A stretch of 64,000 nucleotides of DNA, taken from contig CAWIKL010000005.1 of assembly GCA_963836665.1 (NCBI GenBank), positions 62,001 through 126,000 of the forward strand. The letters run 5' to 3'. Shown here piece after piece: positions 17,282 through 27,196 of this stretch. A program made the translations under genes and the position numbers. The notes below the pieces were generated by a model. It worked only from the letters and a program-made list of their open reading frames with translations, was not told the DNA's origin and ran no database searches. The DNA is from JAICSD01 sp963836665 (GTDB lineage Bacteria; Acidobacteriota; Vicinamibacteria; Vicinamibacterales; 2-12-FULL-66-21). Within the stretch, counting starts at the first letter, position 1; each line of letters begins with the position of its first letter.

Positions 17282-18385
17282 GTGAAAATTAGACGGATCC
17301 TGGCCTACCGCGTCGAGCTCCCGCTGCACGAAGGCTCCTACAAGTGGTCCGGCGGCAAGGGCGTCAGCGTTTTCGACAGCACGATCGTCCGCGTCGAGAC
17401 CGACAGCGGCCTCGCCGGCCATGGCGAAGTGTGCCCGCTCGGACCGTTCTACCTGCCGGCCTACGCCGACGGCGTGCGCGCCGGGCTGCGCGAGCTCGGG
17501 CCGCACCTTCTCGGCGCCGATCCGCGCGAGCTGGGCAAGCTGAATCGCCGCATGGACGCTGCGCTCAAGGGACACCCCTACGTGAAGAGCGGGATCGACA
17601 TCGCCTGTTGGGACATTCTCGGCCAGGCCGCCGGCTTGCCGGTGTGCGAGCTGCTGGGCGGCCGATACGGCGAAGACGTTCACCTCTATCGCGCCATCTC
17701 CCAGGACACACCCGACGCGATGGCGGCGCGCGTCGCGGGTTACCGTGGCGAAGGCTACCGGCGCTTCCAGCTCAAGGTCGGCGGCGATCCCGACGTCGAC
17801 ATCGAGCGCATCCGGGCGGTCGCGGCGAAGCTGCACATGGGCGATCGGCTGGTCGCCGACGCCAACACCGGCTGGACGCAGCACGAGGCGATGCGTGTCG
17901 CCAAAGCTGTTCGCGACGTGGACGTCTACATTGAGCAGCCGTGCCTCACCTACGAGGAGTGTCTCAGCGTCCGTCGCCACATCGATCATCCCTTTGTGCT
18001 CGACGAGAACGTGGACGGGCTCGAGATGTTGCTGCGCGCGCGCGCGGATCTGGCAATGGACGTTGTCAACCTGAAGATCGCCAAGTTGGGCGGCCTGACG
18101 CGGACGGCGCAGGCGCGCGATCTGTGCGTGTCGATGGGTATCGCGATGACGATCGAGGATAGCTGGGGCGGTGACATCACCACGGCCGCGATCGCCCACC
18201 TCGCGCATAGCACGCCTACCGAACTGCTGTTCACGACGACCGATTTCAACAGCTACGTGACGGTGTCGACAGCCGACGGGGCGCCCAAGCGCGTCAATGG
18301 ACGCATGGCGGCGTCGACCGAGCCTGGACTTGGCGTGCGGCCGCGCGTGGACGTACTCGGCGCGCCGCTCGTCACGATCGGCTGA
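17282..18385 (+). CDS. Enolase-superfamily dehydratase, probable cis-3-hydroxy-L-proline dehydratase
   Basis: 367 aa from GTG 17282 (VKIRRILAYRVELPL). It belongs to the mandelate racemase/muconate-lactonizing group: RRFQLKVGGDP carries the first catalytic lysine, ADANTGW, IEQPC and LDENVDG the three metal ligands, and NLKIAKLGG the opposing lysine. EGSYKWSGGKGVSVFDSTIV and EVCPLGPFYLPAYADG resemble cis-3-hydroxy-L-proline dehydratases, which convert that amino acid to pyrroline-2-carboxylate. The subgroup call is by remembered resemblance; superfamily membership is firm. It is followed 16 bases later by a Tat-exported protein gene, perhaps one operon. Confidence 0.75.
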   Translation: MKIRRILAYRVELPLHEGSYKWSGGKGVSVFDSTIVRVETDSGLAGHGEVCPLGPFYLPAYADGVRAGLRELGPHLLGADPRELGKLNRRMDAALKGHPYVKSGIDIACWDILGQAAGLPVCELLGGRYGEDVHLYRAISQDTPDAMAARVAGYRGEGYRRFQLKVGGDPDVDIERIRAVAAKLHMGDRLVADANTGWTQHEAMRVAKAVRDVDVYIEQPCLTYEECLSVRRHIDHPFVLDENVDGLEMLLRARADLAMDVVNLKIAKLGGLTRTAQARDLCVSMGIAMTIEDSWGGDITTAAIAHLAHSTPTELLFTTTDFNSYVTVSTADGAPKRVNGRMAASTEPGLGVRPRVDVLGAPLVTIG

Positions 18386-18401
18386 ATCGCAGGAGGCCGT
18401 G

Positions 18402-19872
18402 ATGGACCGGCGTGAGTTTCTCGAATCGTCCGCGACGCTCGCCGGCGGCGCGCTGTTGGGTCGAGTGCCCGGCCTGCAGGCCGAGCCGCCGATGCTTGGC
18501 ATCCAGGTCGGAGCCGTGTCGTTCGTTGACGAGGGAACCGATGCCGTGCTCGATTCGCTGCACGAGATGGCCGCGATCAACACGCTGTTTGTCGCGACCT
18601 TCACCTACGGCCGCGGTATCGCCGGGCGCCAACTGCCGAACCAGCCGCTGCCGGATCATGGACGCCAGGAATACGACACGTCGACGTTCCACGGCGGCAA
18701 CTACGCGACGCCGCATCCGCAGTACTACCGGGACACCGCGATCGCGCCGGAGAAGGCTCCAGATCACGGCGGTTATGACGTACTCGCCGACGTCATCCCG
18801 AAGGCGCACCGCCGCGGTGTGAAGGTGATCGCCTGGTTCGAGGACGTGATCGGTGCAAACGTGCCGGGCTTCGATCAGGCGCGCGAGGTCGTGTTGAGCG
18901 GCCCGGCATCGACGTTCGCCTGTGCGCGCAACCCCCACACACGGCACTTTTGGCTCGGGCTGGTCGAGGACTATCTTCGGTCCTACGACGTCGACGGCCT
19001 GATGTGGGGCAGCGAGCGGCAGGGACCGCTCGGCAACGTCCTCGTCGCCAATCACGGCGGCGCCGGTGCCGGCGGGCGCGTCGCCTGCTTCTGCCAGTAC
19101 CTGCCTCGCTGCGGCGGAGAAGGACGGCATCAATGTCGATCGTGCCCGCGAGGGCTATACGCGGCTGGTGAGCTGGGCGGCAGCGGTCGCCCGCGGCAGC
19201 AAGCCCGCGGACGGCGCCTTCGTCACCTTCTGGCGTCTACTGGTCAAGTACCCCGAACTCCTCGCCTGGGAGCGGCTGTGGAACGAATCGCTCTACGACA
19301 CCTATCGCGACATGTATCGCCTGGCGCACGAGATTGCACCGGCGAAGGGCATCGGCTGGCACGTGTGGCACAACAACTCGTTTTCGCCGTTCTACCGCGC
19401 CGAACAGGACTATGCCGATTACGCTGCCTGCGCCGACTTCCTCAAGGTCGTGATCTACAACCTGTGCGGCGGCGAGCGGCTTGCGCAATACGTACGCGGC
19501 GTTAATCGATCGCTCCTCGCCGATCTCTCACCGGAGCAGACGCTGGCGTTCACCTACGATGTGCAGCAGTACCACGCCGGCACGTTGAGCGAGTTGTCCG
19601 CGGCCGGGCTGCCGGCCAGCTACGTCAAGAACGAGACGGCGCGCGCGCTGGCGAACGCCGGCCCGAAGATGAAAATCTGGCCCGGCATCGACGTCGACAT
19701 CCCGACGGCGGCCACCAGCAAGAAGACACAGCCGTCCGACGTCTACGACGCCGTGCAGGCTGCGTTTGCCGGCGGCGCGCATGGGATCCTGCTGTCGCGG
19801 AAGTATTCGGAGATGCGTCTGGACAACATTCGCGCCGCCGGCCGGGCCGTTCGCGAGCTGAAACTGGCCTGA
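18402..19872 (+). CDS. Tat-exported family-10-like glycoside hydrolase-type protein (frameshift near 19100)
   Basis: About 490 aa when joined. It opens with a Tat signal, MDRREFLESSATLAGGALL. MLGIQVGAVSFVDEG, TLFVATFTYGRG, HRRGVKVIAWFED and VDGLMWGSERQGPLG suggest a TIM-barrel of the glycoside-hydrolase-like type, continued by GIGWHVWHNNSFSPF and AGGAHGILLSRKYSEM. The first frame leaves the coding sense at 19100: deleting one C in CAGTACCTGCC restores CFCQYCLAAAEKDGI. A single indel in an otherwise clean gene is as likely an assembly error as decay. Substrate unknown. Confidence 0.65.
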
Positions 19873-19876
19873 CCAC

Positions 19877-20476
19877 GTGCCTGAATCGATCATCCACTGG
19901 ATTGCCGTTTACGGGCCCGCGGCGTTGTTCGTGCTGCTGTTCCTTGGCGTGTTCGGCTTGCCGGTGCCCGACGAGACACTGCTGACATTCACTGGTGTCC
20001 TCGTGCGCGAAGGGCACATGCATTTCGCCACCGCCTATGTCGCGGCGGTGTGCGGCAGCATGGGCGGCATCACGCTCAGCTACACCATCGGCCGCACGCT
20101 CGGTCTTGGTGTCGTCGATCGTTTCGGCAGGTGGATGCACGTGACGCGCGAGGACCTGGCGCGTGTCGAAGGCTGGTTCGAGCGCTCTGGTCGCTGGCTG
20201 CTGACCTTCGGCTATTTCATCCCCGGCGTCCGCCATTTCACCGCGATCGTCGCCGGGTCGTCGCGCCTGCCGGTGCCGGTATTCGCGCGCTTCGCTTACA
20301 CCGGCGCGGCGCTGTGGGCGCTGACGTTCATGACGTTCGGCTGGTATGTCGGGCCAGCCTGGGAAGCGGCGCTCGAACGGGCGCACCGCCACATCGGCGT
20401 CGTGGTCGTCGTCGTCATCGTACTGGTGGCCGTCTACGCGCTCGCGCACCGCTGGTGGCTGCGACGCCACCGCTGA
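19877..20476 (+). CDS. DedA-family membrane protein
   Basis: 199 aa starting with GTG 19877, 4 bases after the previous stop. GVFGLPVPDETLLTFTGVL holds the conserved acidic pair of DedA (VTT/SNARE-associated) proteins; FGYFIPGVRHFTAIVAGSSR holds the conserved arginine and the FxPGxR motif; the C-terminal helix is very valine-rich. DedA proteins sit in the inner membrane and are linked to lipid-carrier recycling and membrane homeostasis. It has a full-length family size. Confidence 0.88.
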   Translation: MPESIIHWIAVYGPAALFVLLFLGVFGLPVPDETLLTFTGVLVREGHMHFATAYVAAVCGSMGGITLSYTIGRTLGLGVVDRFGRWMHVTREDLARVEGWFERSGRWLLTFGYFIPGVRHFTAIVAGSSRLPVPVFARFAYTGAALWALTFMTFGWYVGPAWEAALERAHRHIGVVVVVVIVLVAVYALAHRWWLRRHR

Positions 20477-20529
20477 CAAAGAGGATTCCAGGAGATCGCG
20501 AATGCGATGGGGACTCTGTGCGGACCGCG

Positions 20530-22119
20530 CTACGTCGCCGGGTTGGAGGAGACGGTCGCGGCGGGCTGGATCGTCCCCTGGCCACCTGATCTTCTGGTCT
20601 TCTGTGATCCATCCAGCGCTTCCGGCACGTATTCACGCTCCTTCGCCCGGATGGCCTTGTAGCGCTTGAAGACCTCACGCTCGCTCTCGAGGCCGAGCGC
20701 GGACTTCCATGACGATCCGCGGAAGGTGTGCGCCATCATCCGGGGCGCGTGGCGTAACACGAAGCCGGGATAGGCGCGCAGCACGGCCGGGAAGTGGCGC
20801 ACCTTCATCCAGCGCTCCGCCCGCCAGCGCATGAACTCGATCTCCTCGGCAGCGACGTGCTCGGTGCGGACGACCGCCGTCGTGCCGTCGTACTCCTCGA
20901 CGCGATCGTTGACGATCAGGTTGCGCCGCACGAAGTCGACGGTCATCGGCGTACCGGGATACGGCGTCGGATGCTGGATGTAGGGCCAGTCGATGTAGCG
21001 CCGCGCGAACGCGAGATTCGCCTCGATCGACGCCGGCGTGTCGTCCGGATTGCCGACAATGATGCCGCCGACGACGCCCAGCCCTTCGCGGTGCAGCGCC
21101 TCGATGGCCTGCAGCGTCGCGTTGCCGACGCGACGGCCGCCCTCGCGCTGCGCGTTCTTCGCCGTTGCGCGCAGGAAGGCCAGGTCCTCGTCGAGCACGT
21201 TCTCGATGCCGAGAAACACGTAGCGGAAGCCTGCCTGCCGCATCAGCGGCGCCAGGGTCGCGCCGTGCGCGGCAATCGACGAGGTCATCGCCTGGACGAT
21301 GTAGTGGATGTCGTTGAGGCCGGCATCTGTGATCGCGCGGCAGAGCGCCTCGAAGCGGGCCACGTTCAGGGTGATATTGTCGTCAACGAGGAAGAGGGCG
21401 CGGGCGCCGCGGGCGCGCGCATCCGCGATGTCGGCCAACACGCGAGTGAAGTCGAATACGTGGAAATTGCGGCCGCGCATCTCGATGATCGAACAGAAGC
21501 TGCAGTCGTAGGTGCAGCCACGCGAGGTTTCGACGACGTCGATCGGGCGCCCGAGGAAGGTATAGCCGCCGAGCACGCGCGCGGCACGGTTGGGAAGCTG
21601 CAACTGTTCGTCCTCGAGCCGCATCACCGGCCGCGCCGGGATGGAGGCGAAGCCGCCGCCTGGCGCGCGACAAGACAGGCCGGGAATGCCGGCGGGATCC
21701 TGGCCGCGCGCGAGCGTCGCCAGCAGCTCGCGGAACGTCCGTTCCCCTTCGCCTCGAACGAGGAAATCGATCCCAGAATCGTCGGCCGCGTAGGCCTCGG
21801 GCGCCAGACTCGGATCATAGCCGCCCGCGACGATGCGCACACCTGGCTTGATCGCTCGGATCAGCCGGACAAGGCGCAGCGCGGTGCGGCGCTGGAACGT
21901 CATGATCGACAGGCCAACGACGTCGGGGTCGTGCGCGCGCATCAGCCGCTCGACGGTCGGCACGACCGCGTCCTGCACGAGGATCAGATCGGCGATGGCC
22001 ACATCGTGTCCAGGCCCCGCATTACCAGCCAGTGACGCCAGGGCGCCATTCGGCATGCGCATGGTCAGCGCAGGCGTATGCTCGAATGAGTCCGGCATCG
22101 AGAGCAGGAGCACTCGCAT
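20530..22119 (-). CDS. B12-binding-domain radical SAM protein
   Basis: 529 aa. An N-terminal cobalamin-binding Rossmann domain (DPDVVGLSIMTFQRR, RIVAGGYDPSLAPE) is followed by the radical SAM core with C202, C206 and C209 (GCTYDCSFCS) binding the 4Fe-4S cluster, and LFLVDDNITLN. The C-terminal part (WMKVRHFPAVL, HTFRGSSWKSAL) is typical of RCCLKC-less class B-like enzymes of unknown product. Such enzymes often methylate unactivated carbons or modify lipids. Neighbouring genes give no pathway. It is convergent with the DedA gene 53 bases away. Confidence 0.85.
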   Translation of the reverse strand: MRVLLLSMPDSFEHTPALTMRMPNGALASLAGNAGPGHDVAIADLILVQDAVVPTVERLMRAHDPDVVGLSIMTFQRRTALRLVRLIRAIKPGVRIVAGGYDPSLAPEAYAADDSGIDFLVRGEGERTFRELLATLARGQDPAGIPGLSCRAPGGGFASIPARPVMRLEDEQLQLPNRAARVLGGYTFLGRPIDVVETSRGCTYDCSFCSIIEMRGRNFHVFDFTRVLADIADARARGARALFLVDDNITLNVARFEALCRAITDAGLNDIHYIVQAMTSSIAAHGATLAPLMRQAGFRYVFLGIENVLDEDLAFLRATAKNAQREGGRRVGNATLQAIEALHREGLGVVGGIIVGNPDDTPASIEANLAFARRYIDWPYIQHPTPYPGTPMTVDFVRRNLIVNDRVEEYDGTTAVVRTEHVAAEEIEFMRWRAERWMKVRHFPAVLRAYPGFVLRHAPRMMAHTFRGSSWKSALGLESEREVFKRYKAIRAKEREYVPEALDGSQKTRRSGGQGTIQPAATVSSNPAT

Positions 22120-22196
22120 CGAGGATGGGACAGGATACGCCGATTGCGCCTTCGTGGCACAGGAGTTCGCGCGAATCTCATCCAGGGCGCCGGTGG

Positions 22197-24356
22197 CTAC
22201 TTCAGAGCCACGATCTCGACATCGCCCCGGCGTTGCAGGACGGTTATGCCGACGTCGTGCGGATGTCGCGTCAGGAGGAGATCCACATGCGCCTCGCCGA
22301 CGCGCAGATCATGAATCCGGACCCACTCGACCTGTTCGGGCAGCCGCGACCGTGCGAACGACAGACGCCGCGACGGCGCGTCCACGCGAATGCCGAGACA
22401 GGCCTGTAGCAGCAGCGAGACGGCCCCCGCGGCCCAGGCCTGCGGTGCGCACGCGACCGGGTAGAGCGTCGGGGAGGCGTCCTGGCGCCGGTGGAATCCA
22501 CAAATCAATTCAGGCAGACGGTGCAGATCGACCGAGCGACTGAGATCGAACATCGCATCGAGGACCCGAAGCGCGTGCGCCGCGTGTCCGTAACGCGCCA
22601 GCCCCGCCGCAATCACCGCGTTGTCGTGCGGCCAGACCGAGCCGTTGTGGTACGACATCGGGTTGTAGCGAGCGGTGCCCGATGCCACCGTGCGCACCCC
22701 CCAGCCGCTGAACGACGAGGCATCGAGCAGCGTATCGGCGACGCGCCGCGATCGATCTGCGGCCACGATCCCGGTGAACAGGCAGTGGCCCGGGTTCGAT
22801 GTGCGGACGCGGCATGGCCGCTTGTCGCCGTCGAGGGCCAGGGCATAGGTACCTAGCTCCTCACACCAGAACGCCTGTTCGAAGCGCAGCCGGAGTGATT
22901 CGGCGCGTCCCCGCCACCGCTCGGCATCGGCGCCCGCACCGCGTCCGGCGGCCAGCTGTGCCGCACCGGTCCAGGCGGCATAGGCGTACCCCTGCAGTTC
23001 GCACAATGCGATCGGCGGCGCGGCGAGCCGGCCGTCGGCGTGAAAGACGGAATCCCAGGAGTCTTTCCACCCCTGCTGCACGAGACCGGTCTCGCTGGCG
23101 CGTGCGTACTCGACGAACCCGTCGCCGTCGAGATCGCCGTAGCTCTCGATCCACTGCAAGGCAGCGACGAGGTTCGGCCAAATCGCGTCGATAGTGGCAC
23201 GATCGCCCGTGCGCTCGAAGTATTCGTGCGCGAGCACGACGAAGAGCGGCGTGGCGTCGGCGCTGCCGTAGTAGCGCCCGAACGGGATTTCGCCGAGCGC
23301 GGCCATCTCCCCCTCGCGCCGTTCATGCAGGATCTTGCCGGGCTGCGCATCCTGCCCGTCGTTGACCTCGGTCGCTTGCGTCGCGGCCAGGTAGAGCAGG
23401 ACGCCGCGGGCAATGTCGGGCGCGAGCCAGAGCAGTTCGAGCGCGGTGAGAATTCCGTCGCGGCCGAATGGTGTGCTGAACCAGGGGATGCCCGCGTACG
23501 GATAGGTCCCCGTCGGCGTGTCGGTGGCCAACATGCCGAGATCGGCGAAGGAGCGGCGGATCCACCGATTGAACGTCGGGTCCGAGGTGACCACCTGGGT
23601 GTTCGCGCCAAGCGCGTGTCGCGCGCGCCCGCGAGCGACGGCATCGTCGAAGGTCAGCGCCGGGGCGCCGGCGTCCTCGATCTCGCAGGCGATCGCCACC
23701 TCGATCTCCGCCGACGCCTGCGGCTCCAGGGTCAGCTGGAACACCCACGCACCCGCCTCGATGCGGGTCGCGGCCGGCGACAGGCGTACCTGGGTGCGGC
23801 GCCACACGCGATCGAGGCCCTGATAGGCCAGTGCGGCCGACGTCGTGGTGACCTCGTCCGGCAGCCGCTGCCCGTGGCGCGCGCGCCTCGTCCCGCGCAC
23901 CTCGAATACGTCGGCGAAGTCCGATTCGAAGCGGAGGGCGATCGGAATCTGGAACGCGCGGAGGCCATGATTGGAGACGCGCAGGCGCTCGAGCAGGCGT
24001 CCGTCCCAGAGCACGCGCGAGCGGAACAGATGAAACACGCCACGCTCGAAGGTGACGCGGCTGTCGTGAAGGATGTCGGGATTGGTCAGGTCGGCGTTGA
24101 AGACACAGTTGTCCTCGCCGATCGTGGAACTGAGCAGCAGCGGATCGCGGCTGCCGAGGCGCAAGTCGAGGCGCGACAGGAATCGCGTGCCGCCGTGGTA
24201 CAGCCCGTACGGACTGCCCGCTCCCGGCGTGATGTTGCCGTGCGGGTCGAACACCGCGAACGTGTCGTTGTGCTTGAGCACGCGGACGCTCGCCGACGGC
24301 CGTTCGGCTTCGCTGACGATGGCGAATGTTTCTTCGAAGTTGACGACCTCGGCCAT
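22197..24356 (-). CDS. Amylo-alpha-1,6-glucosidase / glycogen-debranching-type enzyme
   Basis: 719 aa starting at MAEVVNFEET, whose ATG overlaps the preceding glycosyltransferase stop by one base (TGATG). An N-terminal beta-rich domain (NDTFAVFDPHGNITPG, YGLYHGGTRFLSRL) leads to an (alpha/alpha)6 barrel with GIPWFSTPFGRDG, a WKDSWDSVFH segment and MSYHNGSVWPHDNAVIA. These fit GH63-like/GDE_C debranching enzymes that cleave alpha-1,6 branches. The coupling to a GT4 glycosyltransferase suggests joint glycan or glycogen-like polymer turnover. Confidence 0.85.
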   Translation of the reverse strand: MAEVVNFEETFAIVSEAERPSASVRVLKHNDTFAVFDPHGNITPGAGSPYGLYHGGTRFLSRLDLRLGSRDPLLLSSTIGEDNCVFNADLTNPDILHDSRVTFERGVFHLFRSRVLWDGRLLERLRVSNHGLRAFQIPIALRFESDFADVFEVRGTRRARHGQRLPDEVTTTSAALAYQGLDRVWRRTQVRLSPAATRIEAGAWVFQLTLEPQASAEIEVAIACEIEDAGAPALTFDDAVARGRARHALGANTQVVTSDPTFNRWIRRSFADLGMLATDTPTGTYPYAGIPWFSTPFGRDGILTALELLWLAPDIARGVLLYLAATQATEVNDGQDAQPGKILHERREGEMAALGEIPFGRYYGSADATPLFVVLAHEYFERTGDRATIDAIWPNLVAALQWIESYGDLDGDGFVEYARASETGLVQQGWKDSWDSVFHADGRLAAPPIALCELQGYAYAAWTGAAQLAAGRGAGADAERWRGRAESLRLRFEQAFWCEELGTYALALDGDKRPCRVRTSNPGHCLFTGIVAADRSRRVADTLLDASSFSGWGVRTVASGTARYNPMSYHNGSVWPHDNAVIAAGLARYGHAAHALRVLDAMFDLSRSVDLHRLPELICGFHRRQDASPTLYPVACAPQAWAAGAVSLLLQACLGIRVDAPSRRLSFARSRLPEQVEWVRIHDLRVGEAHVDLLLTRHPHDVGITVLQRRGDVEIVALK

Positions 24357-25411
24357 CACGCGGCTCCGAGCGCAGGGGCCGCGGCCGCGCGGCACACGAG
24401 ACGCTGATAGAGTGCGACGTAGTCGGCCGCCATGCGTGAGGCAGTGAAGCGCCGTTCGAAGGCCTCACGGCACCGGCGCCGGTCGATTCCGGCGATCCGC
24501 CGTGTCGCGGCGATCGCCTCATCGAGTGAATCGACGATGAAGCCGGTGACGCCGTCCTCGATCACTTCCGGCACGGAGCCTCCGCGGAAGGCCACCACCG
24601 GCGTACCGCACGACAGCGCTTCGATCATCACCAGGCCGAACGGTTCGGGCCAGTCGATCGGAAAGAGGAGCGCCGAGGCCCGTCCCAGGAACGCCGCTTT
24701 CTGCCGCTCGTCGATCTCACCGACGAACTCAACGAGTGGGTGGTCGAGCAGGCCGCGGATCTCATCCTCGAAATAGTCGCGATCGGCAGCGTCGACCTTC
24801 GCGGCAATCTTGAGCCGGCGGCCGCAGGCAATGGCAATGGCAATCGCTCGATCGACCCGCTTCTCCGGCGAGATGCGGCCGACAAACGCCAGGTACTCGC
24901 CAGGCGCCCCTCGGAAGGGCAGCAGGCCGGGTGGCAGGCCGTGATGCACGGTGGCGACCCAACCGGCCCTGGGCAGCGGCTGCCGCTGTGCGTCGGAGAT
25001 CGAGACGAGCGGAATATCAGCGAACGCGCCATAGAGCGGCGCGATCTCCGGCAGATCGAGTCGGCCATGCGCCGTCGTCACGTGGGCGACTGGTAGCCGG
25101 CGGGCCAGCGAGAAGTGCAGCTGTGACACGTGAAAGTGCAGCACGTCGAAGTCGGCGGCGCGACGGGCGACCTCCTCCAGCATCAGCAGGTGCGGCGCCA
25201 GCGGATCGCGGCACGTGCCGTCGAGCCGCAGCGCCCTCGGCCATGCCGGCTGGAGGGCGGCGCGCGTCCGAGAGTCGCCACTCGCGAACAGCGTGACCTC
25301 GTGGCCGCCGTCGACCAACGCATTTGTGAGAAAGGCAACTACACGCTCGGTGCCGCCATAGAGCTGCGGCGGAACGCTCTCGGTCAGGGGGGCGATCTGG
25401 GCAATGCGCAT
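24356..25411 (-). CDS. GT4-family glycosyltransferase
   Basis: 351 aa. The N-terminal half contains PPQLYGGTERVVAFLTNALV and GHEVTLFASGDS; the C-terminal half has LAFVGRISPEKRVDRAI and the retaining GT4 acceptor-donor motif EPFGLVMIEALSCGTPVVAF. A GT-B fold enzyme using an NDP sugar. It is translated just ahead of the debranching-type enzyme with a one-base overlap, a pair often seen together in Acidobacteriota and relatives. Acceptor unknown. Confidence 0.87.
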   Translation of the reverse strand: MRIAQIAPLTESVPPQLYGGTERVVAFLTNALVDGGHEVTLFASGDSRTRAALQPAWPRALRLDGTCRDPLAPHLLMLEEVARRAADFDVLHFHVSQLHFSLARRLPVAHVTTAHGRLDLPEIAPLYGAFADIPLVSISDAQRQPLPRAGWVATVHHGLPPGLLPFRGAPGEYLAFVGRISPEKRVDRAIAIAIACGRRLKIAAKVDAADRDYFEDEIRGLLDHPLVEFVGEIDERQKAAFLGRASALLFPIDWPEPFGLVMIEALSCGTPVVAFRGGSVPEVIEDGVTGFIVDSLDEAIAATRRIAGIDRRRCREAFERRFTASRMAADYVALYQRLVCRAAAAPALGAA

Positions 25412-25533
25412 GATGGTTCATGGGACGCACGTGCAAGCGGCGCGACCTCGGCGTTTGTGCGAGGGCGCGCGGGCCGGCGCACTTCGTCGCCCGCGGCGGA
25501 AGCAAATCCTGCCGTCCCGTGCATGCGGGAAAT

Positions 25534-25565
25534 ACTCAGGCATACCGCCGCGGGTATGCCTGAGT
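25534..25565 (-). terminator. Intrinsic terminator-like hairpin after the GT39 gene
   Basis: A perfect 13 bp stem (ACTCAGGCATACC with GGTATGCCTGAGT) and a 6-base loop begin at the stop codon of the minus-strand gene. On that strand it is followed by a short TATTT. It separates two same-strand transcription units. Confidence 0.65.
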
Positions 25566-27151
25566 CAGCGCTCGCCGAGGGCGTGCCGCAAATCCCCTGC
25601 GCGGAAGATCGTGAACGTTCCGGCATGCGCCTGAGCCGTGGGCGCCACGCTGAAGAGCCGCCTGAACCGGCTGACGTCAGTGTCACGGACGGCGAAAACG
25701 GCGTCGGGGGCCTCGGTCCGGATTCGCCCCACGGCTTGCGCCATCGTTGCCTCGTCAACCCGCTCGGGTGTCGCCGCGGACCGCAGGGGTGGCGACATAT
25801 AAAAGATGAGGGAGCCGATTCGTTCGCTCGCGACAGAGACGTGCGAGGGAAGCGTCCCGGCATCGTTGAGCGACGCCGCCAGGTCCCGTGCCGTCATCCA
25901 CGCGGCGGCTCGCGGCAGCACGATCATCAGCCCGAACAGCGCCATGGCTGGCAGCCGCATCAGCCGAAACGTCTCGACGGTCAGCGAGGCTGCCTGTTGT
26001 CGCCAGATCCTGACCGCCACGGCAGCAATGGCCAGCGTGATGAGGCCGATCAGAACCCAGATCGTGGCGGCCACCGGCGCGAATCTCCACGCGACCAGCG
26101 CTAACGCGACAGCAGGGAGCAGGGCGAGGGTTGCGGCGAACGTCGTGAATCCCGGGCGATACCGCCATCCCGCTCCTGAAACGATCGCGTCGGCGGCGAG
26201 GATCGCCGTGGCAGGGAACAGCGGCAGCGCATAGGTGATGAGCTTCGATTCGCCGGCGCTCAGAAAGACGAAGCCGAGCACGAACCACGCCCACACGGCG
26301 CGCGTCATAGGCTGCTGCCGCGCTCTTCGCGCCGCTGCTATCAAGTAGCCGGTCCATGGCAACGTGCCGCCGATCACAATTGGGAGGTAGTACCACCAGC
26401 CGCGCCCGGCGTGGCGCTGCGTGGCCGTCAGGTATCCCTGGAGATGACGCTGGATGAAGTAGTAGTGCAGGTAGCCCGGGTGCGCCTGCTCCATAGCCAC
26501 GTACCAGGGAAGCGCCACCAGCACGGCGACGATTCCTGCCGCCGCCAGTGTCACCAACATCCGCACGATGTTGCGACGATCGCAGACGGCGAGCGCCATC
26601 GCCAGCAGCCCGCTGAATGCGACCGCGACGAGTCCCTTGGTCAGGATCGAGAGCCCGAGCGCGACCCCGGCGAGGACGATCGAGCTGACTGCGCCGGCCT
26701 TGGCGCGGAACGACCACGCGCACGCCGCGCACATGAACGGCACGACGGCGACATCGTGAACGGCGACCTGGCTCACACCCAGCGGCAGCAGCATCGTGCC
26801 ATAGACGATGCCGCCGAGCCAGGCCACGCTGTCGTTGCCGAACAGGACGCGGCCGAGCGCGGCGACGCCGATCATGCCGAGCACACCGAAGAGCAACGGC
26901 GGCAGCCGCACGGCCGCCTCGCGATCGCCGAACACGCGGAGCGACAGGGCCTCGGCCCAGAAAAAGAGGATCGGCTTGTCCAGGAACGGCTCGCCGAGAA
27001 ACGTCGGGGTCACATAGTCGCGACGAAGGTTCATCTCCTGCGCGATGGCGGCGTGGAGTCCTTCGTCAGGATCGAGCAGGGGCGCATTCGCGGCGAGCGG
27101 CGCGAGGACGAGGACGAGCGCCATCGCTGCGAAGATCCGCCGAAGGGACAT
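25565..27151 (-). CDS. GT39/ArnT-like membrane glycosyltransferase
   Basis: 528 aa with about 11-12 hydrophobic segments. The first periplasmic loop has LLDPDEGLHAAIAQEM, the acidic motif that binds metal and lipid-linked sugar in the GT-C fold, followed by FLGEPFLDKPILFFW, a pattern of ArnT/YkcB proteins. GWWYYLPIVIGGTLPW and LSAGESKLITYALPLFPA are also characteristic. These enzymes move a sugar from an undecaprenyl carrier to lipid A, protein or another lipid on the periplasmic face. The acceptor here is unknown. It ends at a strong hairpin. Confidence 0.85.
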   Translation of the reverse strand: MSLRRIFAAMALVLVLAPLAANAPLLDPDEGLHAAIAQEMNLRRDYVTPTFLGEPFLDKPILFFWAEALSLRVFGDREAAVRLPPLLFGVLGMIGVAALGRVLFGNDSVAWLGGIVYGTMLLPLGVSQVAVHDVAVVPFMCAACAWSFRAKAGAVSSIVLAGVALGLSILTKGLVAVAFSGLLAMALAVCDRRNIVRMLVTLAAAGIVAVLVALPWYVAMEQAHPGYLHYYFIQRHLQGYLTATQRHAGRGWWYYLPIVIGGTLPWTGYLIAAARRARQQPMTRAVWAWFVLGFVFLSAGESKLITYALPLFPATAILAADAIVSGAGWRYRPGFTTFAATLALLPAVALALVAWRFAPVAATIWVLIGLITLAIAAVAVRIWRQQAASLTVETFRLMRLPAMALFGLMIVLPRAAAWMTARDLAASLNDAGTLPSHVSVASERIGSLIFYMSPPLRSAATPERVDEATMAQAVGRIRTEAPDAVFAVRDTDVSRFRRLFSVAPTAQAHAGTFTIFRAGDLRHALGER

Positions 27152-27196
27152 GCGCGCTCGATCTTATCCTCACCAGATGGCAGAAAACCCGCGCGT

